This document shows, piece by piece, positions 54,677-63,328 of a DNA stretch of 64,000 bases. The notes below the pieces were generated by a model that had not been told where the DNA came from, made no database searches, and saw only the letters and a program-made list of their open reading frames with translations. A program made the translations under genes and the position numbers. Source of the DNA: an uncultured Bacteroidales bacterium (lineage in GTDB: Bacteria; Bacteroidota; Bacteroidia; Bacteroidales; Bacteroidaceae); assembly GCA_902800925.1 (NCBI GenBank), contig CADCGD010000038.1, positions 1-64,000 of the forward strand. The letters are read 5' to 3'. Each line of letters starts with the position of its first letter. Position 1 is the stretch's first letter.

Positions 54677-55009
54677 TTAGCAGAATTCGATAAGGTCCAA
54701 TTCACGTTCTATCAGCGCGTTCTTCGCATCCTGATTGTGCTCGTTGAGCAACTCGATGACCTGTGCCGTACAGAAGTCCTTGGGGAAGCTGCCGAACACT
54801 TTGATGCGCTCCATCGACTCCTTCACCCAGCCCCACGGCAACTTCTTCACCATGCGGTCCTTCTCGCGCACTCGCGGCTGACGGTTGTACGCCTTAAAGG
54901 TTAAACGACCTGTGTTCTGATCCACATACAGAGCACCTTCCACACGCTTGCCATTCATTAGCTGGTTCATCAACTCAATGGCGTTCAAAACAAAAATGTA
55001 CTTTTTCAT
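54677..55009 (-). CDS. Unknown protein of the VirE-type cluster
   Basis: 110 residues. Opens MKKYIFVLNAIELMNQLMNGK, contains a basic central stretch (AYNRQPRVREKDRMVKKLPWGWVKES) and an acidic end. No signal peptide. The basic W/R-rich middle could bind nucleic acid. It lies 44 nt upstream of the VirE-type start on the same strand. I do not recognise it. Confidence 0.6.
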   Translation of the reverse strand: MKKYIFVLNAIELMNQLMNGKRVEGALYVDQNTGRLTFKAYNRQPRVREKDRMVKKLPWGWVKESMERIKVFGSFPKDFCTAQVIELLNEHNQDAKNALIERELDLIEFC

Positions 55010-55106
55010 AACTTGTCGAATTTGTGAGTGAAGGTCGTGTCAGAATTTGGCCATTTTCACTACGTAGACTTCCTCCACCATGCTTCGACTCGGTTATTTA
55101 CTTTTC

Positions 55107-55346
55107 TTATTTGATAATGATTTCTTGCGTTCCTCTCAGGCGGACCACTCCCCCGTTTTGCAGTCCGGCGTTCTTCAGTCCATCGCTCATCTTCCAGTGG
55201 CAGCAACAAAACTGCTGTTTCACTTTCAGCCCCATTTTCTGGCAAACTCGCTCGCCGTCGTTCTCCACTTCCTTCATAGCGCACGAGGCGCACATCTTTT
55301 TCACGCTGATGTGATAAGCGTTCAAGCAAACTTCTTGATACTTCAT
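55107..55346 (-). CDS. Cys-rich unknown small protein
   Basis: 79 residues from ATG 55346 (an upstream in-frame ATG at 55373 is possible). It has six Cys, with CASC and CCCHW clusters (MCASCAMKE, QQFCCCHWKMS), a zinc-finger-like pattern, and ends VVRLRGTQEIIIK. Behind a -7 box (TATCTTTG) at 55422-55415. It may be a zinc-binding regulator; unknown. Confidence 0.6.
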   Translation of the reverse strand: MKYQEVCLNAYHISVKKMCASCAMKEVENDGERVCQKMGLKVKQQFCCCHWKMSDGLKNAGLQNGGVVRLRGTQEIIIK

Positions 55347-55414
55347 AGTCGAAAATCTTATTTGTTCTATCATAATTATTTTGTTTAAATCGCTGTCTTT
55401 TCTGATTGACGATG

Positions 55415-55422
55415 CAAAGATA
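55415..55422 (-). promoter_or_regulatory. Putative -7 box (TATCTTTG) for the VirE-type cluster
   Basis: TATCTTTG then CATC on the minus strand, 69 nt before ATG 55346, directly after an upstream terminator. Confidence 0.55.
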
Positions 55423-55427
55423 GAAAC

Positions 55428-55463
55428 AAAAAAAGTGACGCACTCTATGAAAAAGTACGTCAC
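55428..55463 (-). terminator. Intrinsic terminator of the 91-aa/153-aa gene pair
   Basis: Stem GTGACG/CGTCAC with a 17-nt loop followed on the minus strand by seven T. It lies 56 nt after the stop of the 153-aa gene. Confidence 0.65.
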
Positions 55464-55518
55464 GAACAAATTCCCGAACGCAGGAAAATATAACCGAACA
55501 GATTCCCGAAAAATAAGC

Positions 55519-55980
55519 CTATGTCGACTTGAAAAGATTCAAAAAACGCTTGCCAACATTGATTCTTCGCTTAGCCTCAGTAGTGTCACAATCAACGAAC
55601 AGCCAGTCAGGGAAACGACCAGTAAAAGTATTTATCTTCTTGTTGATGCTGTCTTCCGACGGCAAGCGCTCCACATCCGCTGCTTTCAGATACGCGATAA
55701 ACGATGCCGGCGTATTGAAATAAGGCAAGCCCTCCGTCTGGTTCATCACCTCCATCACCCACGTGTAATCATACAAATGTTTCAGCACGCCCTCGTCCCA
55801 CAGCCCCTGCACAGCCATCCCCATGCGCACGTCCATGTCCAACTCGTCGTCGCCAGATTCCCTGACGCTGTCGTTCGTCTGGTCTACATGCACCTCTCCC
55901 TTGTCGACACTGAGGTTCACCACCTTGTTGTCGTGGATGTCGATATACGACCCCTTCACATAGATATTATTACCTGCCAT
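55519..55980 (-). CDS. Unknown protein with IHDN motif
   Basis: 153 residues. N-terminus YVKGSYIDIHDNKVVNLSVD, with an acidic linker (SGDDELDMDVR) and a C-terminal helical domain (about 60-153, with SEDSINKKINTFTGRFPDWL). It shares the D-I-H-D-N-x-x-V motif with the end of the 91-aa protein, whose gene overlaps it by 11 nt. Similar Bacteroidales proteins exist, but I know no function. Confidence 0.65.
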   Translation of the reverse strand: MAGNNIYVKGSYIDIHDNKVVNLSVDKGEVHVDQTNDSVRESGDDELDMDVRMGMAVQGLWDEGVLKHLYDYTWVMEVMNQTEGLPYFNTPASFIAYLKAADVERLPSEDSINKKINTFTGRFPDWLFVDCDTTEAKRRINVGKRFLNLFKST

Positions 55981-56245
55981 ACCTCACCGTTTCGTTATCG
56001 TGAATATCGTTGTAGTCACCAGCCACCTGCAGCACATGCACCTCCTGCGTCTGTTGCCGCAATGTCTCGTTCTCGTCCCTCAGCCTTTCGTTCTCGGCCA
56101 TCACCTCCGTCACAGCATCCATGGCTTCGAAGAATCCGTCCATCAGCTCAGCCTTTTCCATCATTCGCTCGCGCTCCCGTTCGAGTGCACGACGCGCATC
56201 GCGTGCCGCCTCCTTCATTTCTTCAGAATTCCATTTTCTTCTCAT
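55970..56245 (-). CDS. Coiled-coil unknown protein with IHDN motif
   Basis: 91 residues. A long charged helix (about 8-70, Arg/Glu-rich, ELMDGFFEAMDAVTEVMAENERLRDENETL region) is followed by a tail containing YNDIHDNETV. It forms a likely dimeric coiled coil. Translationally coupled to the 153-aa gene (11-nt overlap). Confidence 0.65.
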   Translation of the reverse strand: MRRKWNSEEMKEAARDARRALERERERMMEKAELMDGFFEAMDAVTEVMAENERLRDENETLRQQTQEVHVLQVAGDYNDIHDNETVRYGR

Positions 56246-56329
56246 AGCATTTCTTAATTTCTTTGTTTTTTTAGTTATACATTATCTTGTTGCCATAGGC
56301 ATAGCATCCTGCCTCAGCTTTTCAGGGTG

Positions 56330-56337
56330 CAAAAATA
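56330..56337 (-). promoter_or_regulatory. Putative -7 box (TATTTTTG) for the 91-aa gene
   Basis: TATTTTTG then CACCC on the minus strand, 85 nt before the 91-aa ATG. No TTTG at the ideal distance. Confidence 0.5.
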
Positions 56338-56357
56338 ATAGTGGGATGTCCCATAAC

Positions 56358-56510
56358 TTGTCCTAAGTTGTCCAAGTTGTCTTTAAAATAAAAAAGGATG
56401 CGCAGAAAAAAAGTTGTCTTTGTTCTCTGACCAAGGTCAGAGTGTGGCGTTGCAATGTCCAAGTTGTCGTCAATAATAAAAAAGTTGTAGTTAAATTTTA
56501 AAGTTGTATT
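56358..56510 (+). repeat. AAGTTGTC-type scattered octamers and a palindrome before the smalltalk gene
   Basis: At least six copies of AAGTTGTC/AAAGTTGTA lie between 56358 and 56510. CTCTGACC-AA-GGTCAGAG at 56425-56442 is a perfect hairpin, followed by AGTGTGGCGTTGCAAT, which resembles 11013-11041. Confidence 0.6.
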
Positions 56511-56515
56511 TAGCC

Positions 56516-56611
56516 ATGAAGAACAAGGAGTTTTGGAAGACGGTGATTCACATCATTGTGACGATACTCACCGCACTGGGTACTACGCTGGGAGTAGCCA
56601 GCTGCATGTAG
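56516..56611 (+). CDS. Smalltalk protein
   Basis: 31 residues: MKNKEFWKTVIHIIVTILTA then LGTTLGVASCM. This matches the Bacteroidota smalltalk family, a very short protein with one hydrophobic segment and a Cys near the end, typically next to accessory or mobile-element genes. Function unknown. On the opposite strand to the VirE-type cluster. Confidence 0.85.
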   Translation: MKNKEFWKTVIHIIVTILTALGTTLGVASCM

Positions 56612-56699
56612 AAAAAGAAGAAAGCGCTGGGCGGTTGGCTCAGCGCTTCCTTCCTACGGCGATGATGGCCTCCTGATAGCCACACCAGAGAGGAAACGA

Positions 56700-59600
56700 T
56701 TACTTCATGATTTTACGGCCATCCACGACATACATGCCGTGCGGCAGACCCTCCAAGGCGACATCGTGGCGACGTCCCTGCAGGTCGTAGACATTCCCAT
56801 TGCCTACAGAAGAGGCGTTAGGAGTGAGACAGCTGATGCCTGTGGAACCAGGAACAATCTCAATGCCCAGCTCGGCACAGGAAGACCACGCATTACCATT
56901 GATCTCGCTCTTGGCGATGAGTTTCAGGTAGCGTGCTGTCTGGGGTGTATTCAGCTTGGCAGTCTGTAGTGCTGTGGTGTTCTTAAACTCTCCGCTGACC
57001 ACTGGCGAGCCCCACGAATTCTTGTCATTGCTGAGGTAGAACTCATAGCCCTTCACCATGCCGTTGGCATTGCCGTCCTGACGAGCCAGATAGGTGATGG
57101 CAGTGATGTTATAGCTCTGCGCCATATCGATGACCAACGTGTGGGGACAGCGAAGCTCGCTACCCTCCCACTCTGTATGCCAGAAGGTGTCGTACTTGCC
57201 ATCGATGGCTTTCGAGGCCTCGTTGCCACTATGCTGACTGTCGTAGCTGACGACCTTCCACGCGCTCTTATTGATATATACGGGGAAGTCGTAAGTCTGG
57301 CTGGGACTGTCCATCAGACCATCGAGCGAGCAGTAGGCCGTGATGGTGCAGGCATCGTCGTGCTGGATGGTAGCAGTATATTTCTGATATTCTCCACCAT
57401 TAATGCTGTACCAGATGGTAGCACCATCGGTGGGAGTGCTCATCCGGATGCGTCCAGTGGTAAGGCGCTCTACGCTAACAGGCTGACAGACAGGCATGTC
57501 GATGCGAGCAGCCTGGGCAGCCTGGACACCAGCCTTCAAAGGAACGATGAAGAAGCGGAAAGCAGTATTGGCTGCGCGCAACTCGTATTTATCCATCACG
57601 TCAGGGCCACAGGAGTTGTTGCCAAGACCGCGAGTGACAGCATCGAGATTGACAACAGTAGTGGCACAACTCTTAAACTGATAGGTATGCTTAGCACGAT
57701 TGTCCTTATCGGTATAGTTGTCCTCCGGACGGAAGTGTACGGCAGAGGCTGCCATCTGATCGGGAGCGACGAAGAGTAAGCCGAGGCCGTCGGTGTTGGT
57801 CACAGACATCCAGCGCACCTCCTGTTTGGTGCCATGTTCCTGAGGCAGGATATATTCTTCGTACTGGTCAGTAACGGTACTGTTATAGATGGCAGGCAGA
57901 CAGGCTTCCTTGCGGTCGCGATAGCTGTCCCAAGGACCACGACCAAACCAGCTGAGCTGTTCCATTTCCTTGAGCAGCTCTAACCTGAAGCCGAGCTTGG
58001 GGATGATGGCACCTGTATTCTTGGGACGAATCATAGAGTTAGTCATGATGGTACCATCGGCACAGACGATGAAGTCGAGACTGACATCAAACGTATTCGA
58101 GCCAGTGCCGTAGGTGCTCTTCATGCTGACAGTAACGGTCTTGCCGTTGCTGGCTTTTGCCACCGTAGTGCCAGTACCTTTAGCAGTAGAACTGAGCGTA
58201 GGCAGTCCCATGCCGTCCCAGCTGGCTTTCTTGCTACCGTCATTGTCTGTCGGCAGACGGAAGGCATTGAGCGACATGGCCTTGCGAAACATCGTCTTGC
58301 CATCGTACGTGTAAGAAGACAGTGTACCCTTGCTCTTGCTAAAGGAAGCGGTAAAGTTCGCACCACTCACCTTGACAGCAGTACTGGTCTCATCGACTGT
58401 CAGCGCGTCAGCAGTAGCAAACGTCAAGTCCTTCATGGGCTTCTGCGCAGCTTTTACAGGCAGTTTCTCTTCAGCCACCACATAGCCAGCATCAGCCCAG
58501 GCAGTGGCCTCTTTCTGTGTGGCACAGAAATAGATGAAGGCCTCCTTGTCAGCAGAAAGCGTAGAGAGCGGTGAGAGGTCGATGGTGATATTCTTCGACT
58601 GACCAGCAGCGACATCGTCACTGATAGTTCCGCTACCCAGGACGTTACCCTCTTCGTCAAGCAGTGAATAGCTGACATCATAGGTCGTGCTGGACAGGAA
58701 CGCCAACTTGTTCTTCATGCGGAAGACATCGGTCTTACCACTGACAGCTGCCCACTCCAGGGGCTGGTAGATCTTCTTGGTGTTATAGGTCTTGGCAGTA
58801 TAGCTCCAGTCAGGATGCACCAGACCATTGATGCAGAAGTTGCCATCGTTGGGGTTGTCGCCAAAGTCGCCACCATAAGCCCAGTATTCCTTGCCATCAG
58901 AACTGGTTGTCAGCAGACCCTGGTCTTTGAAGTCCCAGATGAACTCACCCGTCAGACAGGGATACTGCTCGTAGAGGTCGAACATCTCACGGACATTACC
59001 CATCGAGTTACCCATAGAATGGCTGTTCTCACACTGGATGTGAGGACGGTTCTTCTGGTTCATACCCTTGTTCTTTATGCCGTTATAATCCCAGTACATC
59101 GATGAGGATACATCGGCATAGTCACTACCACCCTCATAGTGGGTCAGACGAGTCTTGTCGAGGGCCTTGATGGCAGTCTGTACGGCAGCGAAGTTGTTGC
59201 CATTACCACTCTCGTTACCGAACGACCACATGAAGATGCAGACGTGGTTGCGCATCCAGCGAACGTGGTTCTGCGAGCGTTCTACCATCGCATTCTTGAA
59301 CTGTGAGACATGCGAGAGATTCCAGTTGCCATGACACTCGACATTGGCCTCGGCCAGCACATACATACCGTACTTGTCGCAGAGGTCATAGAACACAGGA
59401 TCGTTGGGATAGTGAGAGGTACGTATGGCGTTGATATTCAGCCGCTTCATGCAGAGAATATCCTGTTCAATCTCCTCAGGAGTAATGGCACGACCATTGA
59501 TGGGTGAGAAATCGTGGCGATTGACACCATGAAATACCATGCGCTTACCATTGATGAGCAGCGAGCCATTCGGACCAATGCTTACCTCACGGAAGCCCAC

Positions 59601-60653
59601 CTTGCCACCACGACGATCGATGACATTACCATTACTATCCTTCAATGTCAGCACAAGGTCATAGAGGTTGGGAGTCTCAGCACTCCACTTGTCTGGGTTG
59701 GTGACATCCATATCCATGCTCAGTTCAGCAGCAACAGAGGCAGAAGCTGTCGCAATGGCTGAACCATTACGCTCGATGCGGGCTTCTACAGTACCACCAC
59801 TGAGGGCGTCAGCACCCTCGAGGGTCACCTTCACGTTGGCCTTGGCATTGGTATAGCTCGCGTCAAGGTCGGTGGTGAAGAAGTAGTCGCGAATCTGACT
59901 TTTAGGAGCAGACCACAGGAAACAGCTGCGGTGGATACCCGTCAGACGCCAGTAGTCCTGACACTCCAGGAAGGAGCCACTAGTGAATCGGTACACCTGC
60001 AGGGCAATGGTGTTGTCACCCTCAACAAGATAGTCGGTGATATTGAACTCTGAAGGCAGGTAGGAGTCTTCGCTATAGCCTACACGTTGTCCATTGACCC
60101 ACAGATAGTAGCCATGACCCACGCTGTTGAAGCGCACATAGACATTGCGGCCAGCCCAGTCAGCAGGAACAGTGAAATGGCGGCGATAGGTGCCTACAGG
60201 ATTCTTCTTGCTACCAGTATAGGTGAACCAGCTAGGACGATCAGCCATCACGCTATAGGTCGACTTGTCATAAGCGAAAGGATAGCTGGTATTGCAATAC
60301 AGGGGTTTGTCCCACGACTTGTTGTGGTGCAGTCCCCACACCTGCCAGCTGCTGGGCACATCAATGCTGGTCCAGCCAGCGTCGTCGAAATCCTTGGCGA
60401 GCCACTCTTCCTTGGCATTGGTGGGAACGCCCACCCACTGGAACTTCCAGACACCATCAAGCGATTGGTACCAGGGCGACTGACTCATCTCACTAGCAGC
60501 ACCTAGAGCATCGGGGATGGCTAAGGTATGTGCGGTCTCGCGGTTAACACTTGTTACAAGGGGATTGTCCCACTCTTTACCCGTAATCTCTGTTTGAGCA
60601 AAGGCTTGCCCTACGGTCATCAGGGCAATCAGGTTGATAATAAGTCGTTTCAT
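56700..60653 (-). CDS. GH2 beta-galactosidase, multidomain, secreted
   Basis: 1317 residues. Signal peptide (LIALMTVGQAFAQ), sugar-binding, Ig-like and TIM-barrel GH2 domains (about 30-640) with acid/base E481 (WSFGNESGNG) and nucleophile E542 (QCENSHSMGNS), then the beta-galactosidase small-chain domain (about 750-1040). After that come a chitobiase C-terminal-like segment (about 1060-1110), an F5/8 type C (discoidin) domain (about 1120-1255) and a tail (NVYDLQGRRHDV...GMYVVDGRKIMK) resembling a type IX secretion sorting signal. It probably releases galactose from host or plant glycans at the cell surface. No SusCD pair is adjacent. Confidence 0.94.
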   Translation of the reverse strand: MKRLIINLIALMTVGQAFAQTEITGKEWDNPLVTSVNRETAHTLAIPDALGAASEMSQSPWYQSLDGVWKFQWVGVPTNAKEEWLAKDFDDAGWTSIDVPSSWQVWGLHHNKSWDKPLYCNTSYPFAYDKSTYSVMADRPSWFTYTGSKKNPVGTYRRHFTVPADWAGRNVYVRFNSVGHGYYLWVNGQRVGYSEDSYLPSEFNITDYLVEGDNTIALQVYRFTSGSFLECQDYWRLTGIHRSCFLWSAPKSQIRDYFFTTDLDASYTNAKANVKVTLEGADALSGGTVEARIERNGSAIATASASVAAELSMDMDVTNPDKWSAETPNLYDLVLTLKDSNGNVIDRRGGKVGFREVSIGPNGSLLINGKRMVFHGVNRHDFSPINGRAITPEEIEQDILCMKRLNINAIRTSHYPNDPVFYDLCDKYGMYVLAEANVECHGNWNLSHVSQFKNAMVERSQNHVRWMRNHVCIFMWSFGNESGNGNNFAAVQTAIKALDKTRLTHYEGGSDYADVSSSMYWDYNGIKNKGMNQKNRPHIQCENSHSMGNSMGNVREMFDLYEQYPCLTGEFIWDFKDQGLLTTSSDGKEYWAYGGDFGDNPNDGNFCINGLVHPDWSYTAKTYNTKKIYQPLEWAAVSGKTDVFRMKNKLAFLSSTTYDVSYSLLDEEGNVLGSGTISDDVAAGQSKNITIDLSPLSTLSADKEAFIYFCATQKEATAWADAGYVVAEEKLPVKAAQKPMKDLTFATADALTVDETSTAVKVSGANFTASFSKSKGTLSSYTYDGKTMFRKAMSLNAFRLPTDNDGSKKASWDGMGLPTLSSTAKGTGTTVAKASNGKTVTVSMKSTYGTGSNTFDVSLDFIVCADGTIMTNSMIRPKNTGAIIPKLGFRLELLKEMEQLSWFGRGPWDSYRDRKEACLPAIYNSTVTDQYEEYILPQEHGTKQEVRWMSVTNTDGLGLLFVAPDQMAASAVHFRPEDNYTDKDNRAKHTYQFKSCATTVVNLDAVTRGLGNNSCGPDVMDKYELRAANTAFRFFIVPLKAGVQAAQAARIDMPVCQPVSVERLTTGRIRMSTPTDGATIWYSINGGEYQKYTATIQHDDACTITAYCSLDGLMDSPSQTYDFPVYINKSAWKVVSYDSQHSGNEASKAIDGKYDTFWHTEWEGSELRCPHTLVIDMAQSYNITAITYLARQDGNANGMVKGYEFYLSNDKNSWGSPVVSGEFKNTTALQTAKLNTPQTARYLKLIAKSEINGNAWSSCAELGIEIVPGSTGISCLTPNASSVGNGNVYDLQGRRHDVALEGLPHGMYVVDGRKIMK

Positions 60654-60701
60654 ATTCTAAGTTAGTTATTCTTTATAATAGCGCTACATCGAGATTCTGT
60701 G

Positions 60702-60881
60702 TCAGGGGTTATACATGTCCTTACAGTAGAAGGCCATGATATCATCCAACATGCGCTTGGCCTCGACAGCAGGGCTGTCAGGGTCAAGCGCAATGGCTTG
60801 GATGTAGTTGTTAATGGCTTCGTGCCACAAGCCTTGCCTGCGGGCCTCGTTGCCTTTCAGATACCACTCTTCAGCTGTCAT
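60702..60881 (-). CDS. Small TPR-like protein
   Basis: 59 residues from ATG 60881 (MTAEEWYLKGNEARRQGLWHEA...). It contains one TPR unit (NEARRQGLWHEAINNYIQAI) and a short tail. It is too small to act alone, so a partner is likely. Positioned between GH2 and folD on the same strand; an upstream in-frame ATG at 60902 would add a Lys-rich start. Confidence 0.75.
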   Translation of the reverse strand: MTAEEWYLKGNEARRQGLWHEAINNYIQAIALDPDSPAVEAKRMLDDIMAFYCKDMYNP

Positions 60882-60903
60882 TATTTTTTTTTCTTTTTGC
60901 AAA

Positions 60904-60968
60904 GACTACAGGACTAAAAGGACTTATTTTTTATCTTTTCTTAGTATAGTCTTGTAAGTCCTGTAGTC
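60904..60968. repeat. Inverted repeat between folD and the TPR gene
   Basis: GACTACAGGACT (60904-60915) and AGTCCTGTAGTC (60957-60968) are perfect inverted repeats around a 41-nt AT-rich loop. May end the folD transcript or carry promoter signals for the TPR gene. Confidence 0.55.
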
Positions 60969-60978
60969 CTTGCTAAAA

Positions 60979-61857
60979 TTACTTATAGTATTCTTTTTTA
61001 CCTGCAGCGAGGGTATTCTTCATCAGCGAGCAGATGGTCATAGGACCTACGCCACCAGGAACGGGCGTGATGAACGAGCACTTGGGGGCTACCTCGTCGA
61101 ACTTAACGTCGCCATTCAGACGGAAACCACTTTTCCGCGACGCATCAGGCACACGGGTGGTACCAACGTCGACGATGACGGCACCGTCCTTGACCATATC
61201 GGCAGTGACGAAGTCGGGCTGTCCGATGGCAGCGATGATGATGTCAGCCTCCTGGCACTCCTTCTTCAGCGTCTTAGAGCGTGAGTGGCAGACGGTAACA
61301 GTGGCGTCACCATACTGCTTCTGCATCATCAGCTGAGCCATAGGCTTGCCCACAATGTTGGAGCGACCCAGGATGACACACTTCTTACCACTGGTCTCGA
61401 TGCCATAGCGCTTCAGCAGGGTGATGATGCCCAGCGGAGTGGCGGAGATGAAGCAGGGCAGACCAATAGCCATGCGACCCACATTGATGGGATGGAAGCC
61501 GTCGACATCCTTGCGGTAGTCGATAGCCTCGATGATTTTCTGTTCGTCGATATGCTTGGGAAGAGGCAACTGGACGATGAAGCCATCGACGTCATTGTCG
61601 CGATTTAATCGCGACACACAGTCGAGGAGTTCCTCCTCGGTGATGTCATCCTCATAGCGGATGAGCGTGCTCTTGAAGCCACAAGCCTCGCAGGCCAGCA
61701 CCTTGTTCTTCACATACGTCTCGGAGCCACCATCGTGACCTACGAGTACGGCTGCCAAGTGGGGCTGCTTGCCACCACGGGCTACAATCTCTTTTACCTC
61801 TTCGGCAATCTCAGCCTTGATGGCTGCTGCCGTTGCTTTTCCGTCAATCAGTTGCAT
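60979..61857 (-). CDS. folD: Methylenetetrahydrofolate dehydrogenase/cyclohydrolase
   Basis: 292 residues from ATG 61857. Catalytic Lys in [31 protein letters not shown], and the C-terminal [15 protein letters not shown]. It makes 10-formyl-THF and NADPH, so it sets the pool that PurU (in this window) consumes. It follows ffh by 30 nt through a leader repeat. Confidence 0.96.
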   Translation of the reverse strand: MQLIDGKATAAAIKAEIAEEVKEIVARGGKQPHLAAVLVGHDGGSETYVKNKVLACEACGFKSTLIRYEDDITEEELLDCVSRLNRDNDVDGFIVQLPLPKHIDEQKIIEAIDYRKDVDGFHPINVGRMAIGLPCFISATPLGIITLLKRYGIETSGKKCVILGRSNIVGKPMAQLMMQKQYGDATVTVCHSRSKTLKKECQEADIIIAAIGQPDFVTADMVKDGAVIVDVGTTRVPDASRKSGFRLNGDVKFDEVAPKCSFITPVPGGVGPMTICSLMKNTLAAGKKEYYK

Positions 61858-61887
61858 AATTCTCAATTCTGAATTCTCAATTCTCAA
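61858..61887 (-). repeat. Leader repeat before folD
   Basis: Four GAATTGA/GAATTCA units end at the folD ATG and fill the whole ffh-folD spacer. Confidence 0.6.
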
Positions 61888-63240
61888 TTAGAAAGGCATC
61901 TTGCCTCCACGCATCTTCATGGCTGCTGCCATCTGCGCCATCTTCGACGAGCCTGCACCCGTCATCATGCGCATGACCTTGCGCGTCTGGTCAAACTGCT
62001 TCAGCAGGCGGTTGACCTCCTCAATCTTCGTACCTGAACCCTTGGCAATGCGCAACTTACGGCTCTGGTTGATGATGTCAGGATTCTGACGCTCCTTGGG
62101 AGTCATAGACTGGATGATGGCCTCGATACCCTTGAAGGCGTTGTCGTCGATATCGACATCCTTCAACGCCTTGCCCACACCAGGAATCATGCTGGCAAGG
62201 TCCTTGATGTTACCCATCTTCTTGATCTGTTGGATCTGTCCGTAGAAGTCGTCGAAGTCGAACTTGTTCTTGCGAATCTTCTTCTCCAGGCGCTTGGCTT
62301 CTTCTTCGTCAAACTGCTCCTGGGCACGCTCAACGAGAGAGACGATGTCACCCATACCCAAGATGCGGTCGGCCATACGCTCAGGATGGAACACGTCGAG
62401 GGCTTCCATCTTCTCGCCAGTACCTACAAACTTGATAGGTTTGGTGACAACAGTACGGATGCTGAGGGCAGCACCACCACGAGTGTCGCCATCGAGCTTG
62501 GTGAGTACGACACCATCGAAGTCCAGACGGTCGTTGAACTCCTTGGCGGTATTGACAGCGTCCTGACCAGTCATGGAGTCGACGACAAACAGCGTCTCGT
62601 CAGGCTGGACAGCCTGCTTCAGGGTGGCTATCTCGTTCATCATCTCCTCATCGACAGCCAGACGACCAGCGGTATCGATGATGACGACGTTATAGTTCTT
62701 CTGCTTGGCTTCCTTGATGGCGTTCTGGGCAATCTCTACAACGTTCTTGTTGTCTGGCTCAGAATAAACGGGTACGCCAACGCTCTCGCCCACAACGTGC
62801 AACTGCTGGATAGCGGCAGGACGATAGACGTCGCAGGCTACGAGCAGCGGATTCTTGTGCTGCTTGGTTTTCAGCATGTTAGCCAGTTTACCAGAGAAGG
62901 TGGTCTTACCAGAACCCTGCAGACCAGACATCAGCACGATAGCAGGACGACCCTCCAGCTGCAGCTCTACGGCCTTGCCACCCATCAGCTCTGCCAGCTC
63001 GTCGTGGACAATCTTGACCATCAGCTGACTGGGCTTGATGGCGGTGAGCACGTTCATGCCCAAGGCCTTCTGCTTGACGGTATCAGTAAACTGCTTGGCA
63101 ACCTTGTAGTTGACGTCGGCATCCAACAGGGCCTTACGCACATCCTTCAGGGTCTCCGCAACGTTAATCTCGGTGATTTTACCTTCACCTTTCAGTATCT
63201 TGAACGAGCGTTCAAGTCTCTCACTTAAATTCTCAAACAT
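61888..63240 (-). CDS. ffh: Signal recognition particle protein
   Basis: 450 residues: N domain (1-85), GTPase G domain with G1 GLQGSGKTTF, DVYRPAAI, DTAGR, TKLDGDTRGG, and a Met-rich M domain (about 300-450) with GMGDIVSLVERAQ and MTGAGSSKMAQMAAAMKMRGG. Targets nascent membrane proteins with FtsY. Confidence 0.97.
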   Translation of the reverse strand: MFENLSERLERSFKILKGEGKITEINVAETLKDVRKALLDADVNYKVAKQFTDTVKQKALGMNVLTAIKPSQLMVKIVHDELAELMGGKAVELQLEGRPAIVLMSGLQGSGKTTFSGKLANMLKTKQHKNPLLVACDVYRPAAIQQLHVVGESVGVPVYSEPDNKNVVEIAQNAIKEAKQKNYNVVIIDTAGRLAVDEEMMNEIATLKQAVQPDETLFVVDSMTGQDAVNTAKEFNDRLDFDGVVLTKLDGDTRGGAALSIRTVVTKPIKFVGTGEKMEALDVFHPERMADRILGMGDIVSLVERAQEQFDEEEAKRLEKKIRKNKFDFDDFYGQIQQIKKMGNIKDLASMIPGVGKALKDVDIDDNAFKGIEAIIQSMTPKERQNPDIINQSRKLRIAKGSGTKIEEVNRLLKQFDQTRKVMRMMTGAGSSKMAQMAAAMKMRGGKMPF

Positions 63241-63264
63241 ATTTTAATTGCAATTAACGGGGTG

Positions 63265-63272
63265 CAAAGTTA
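63265..63272 (-). promoter_or_regulatory. Putative -7 box (TAACTTTG) for ffh-folD
   Basis: TAACTTTG then CACC on the minus strand, 24 nt before the ffh ATG and next to the upstream terminator. Confidence 0.6.
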
Positions 63273-63276
63273 ATAC

Positions 63277-63314
63277 AAAAAAACGAGACTCACAAATTAT
63301 GAGTCTCGTTTTTT
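63277..63314 (-). terminator. Intrinsic terminator of the FadL-type gene
   Basis: Stem ACGAGACTCA/TGAGTCTCGT with A-tract and T-tract flanks; works in both directions. Confidence 0.85.
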
Positions 63315-63328
63315 GATTACCGTAGCGT

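Noticed and set aside
55381-56247. Plus-strand open frame of 288 codons
   Set aside because: Antisense to two overlapping small genes; low-complexity His/Pro/Ser translation.
62230-63228. Plus-strand open frame of 332 codons
   Set aside because: Antisense to ffh, whose motifs are complete.
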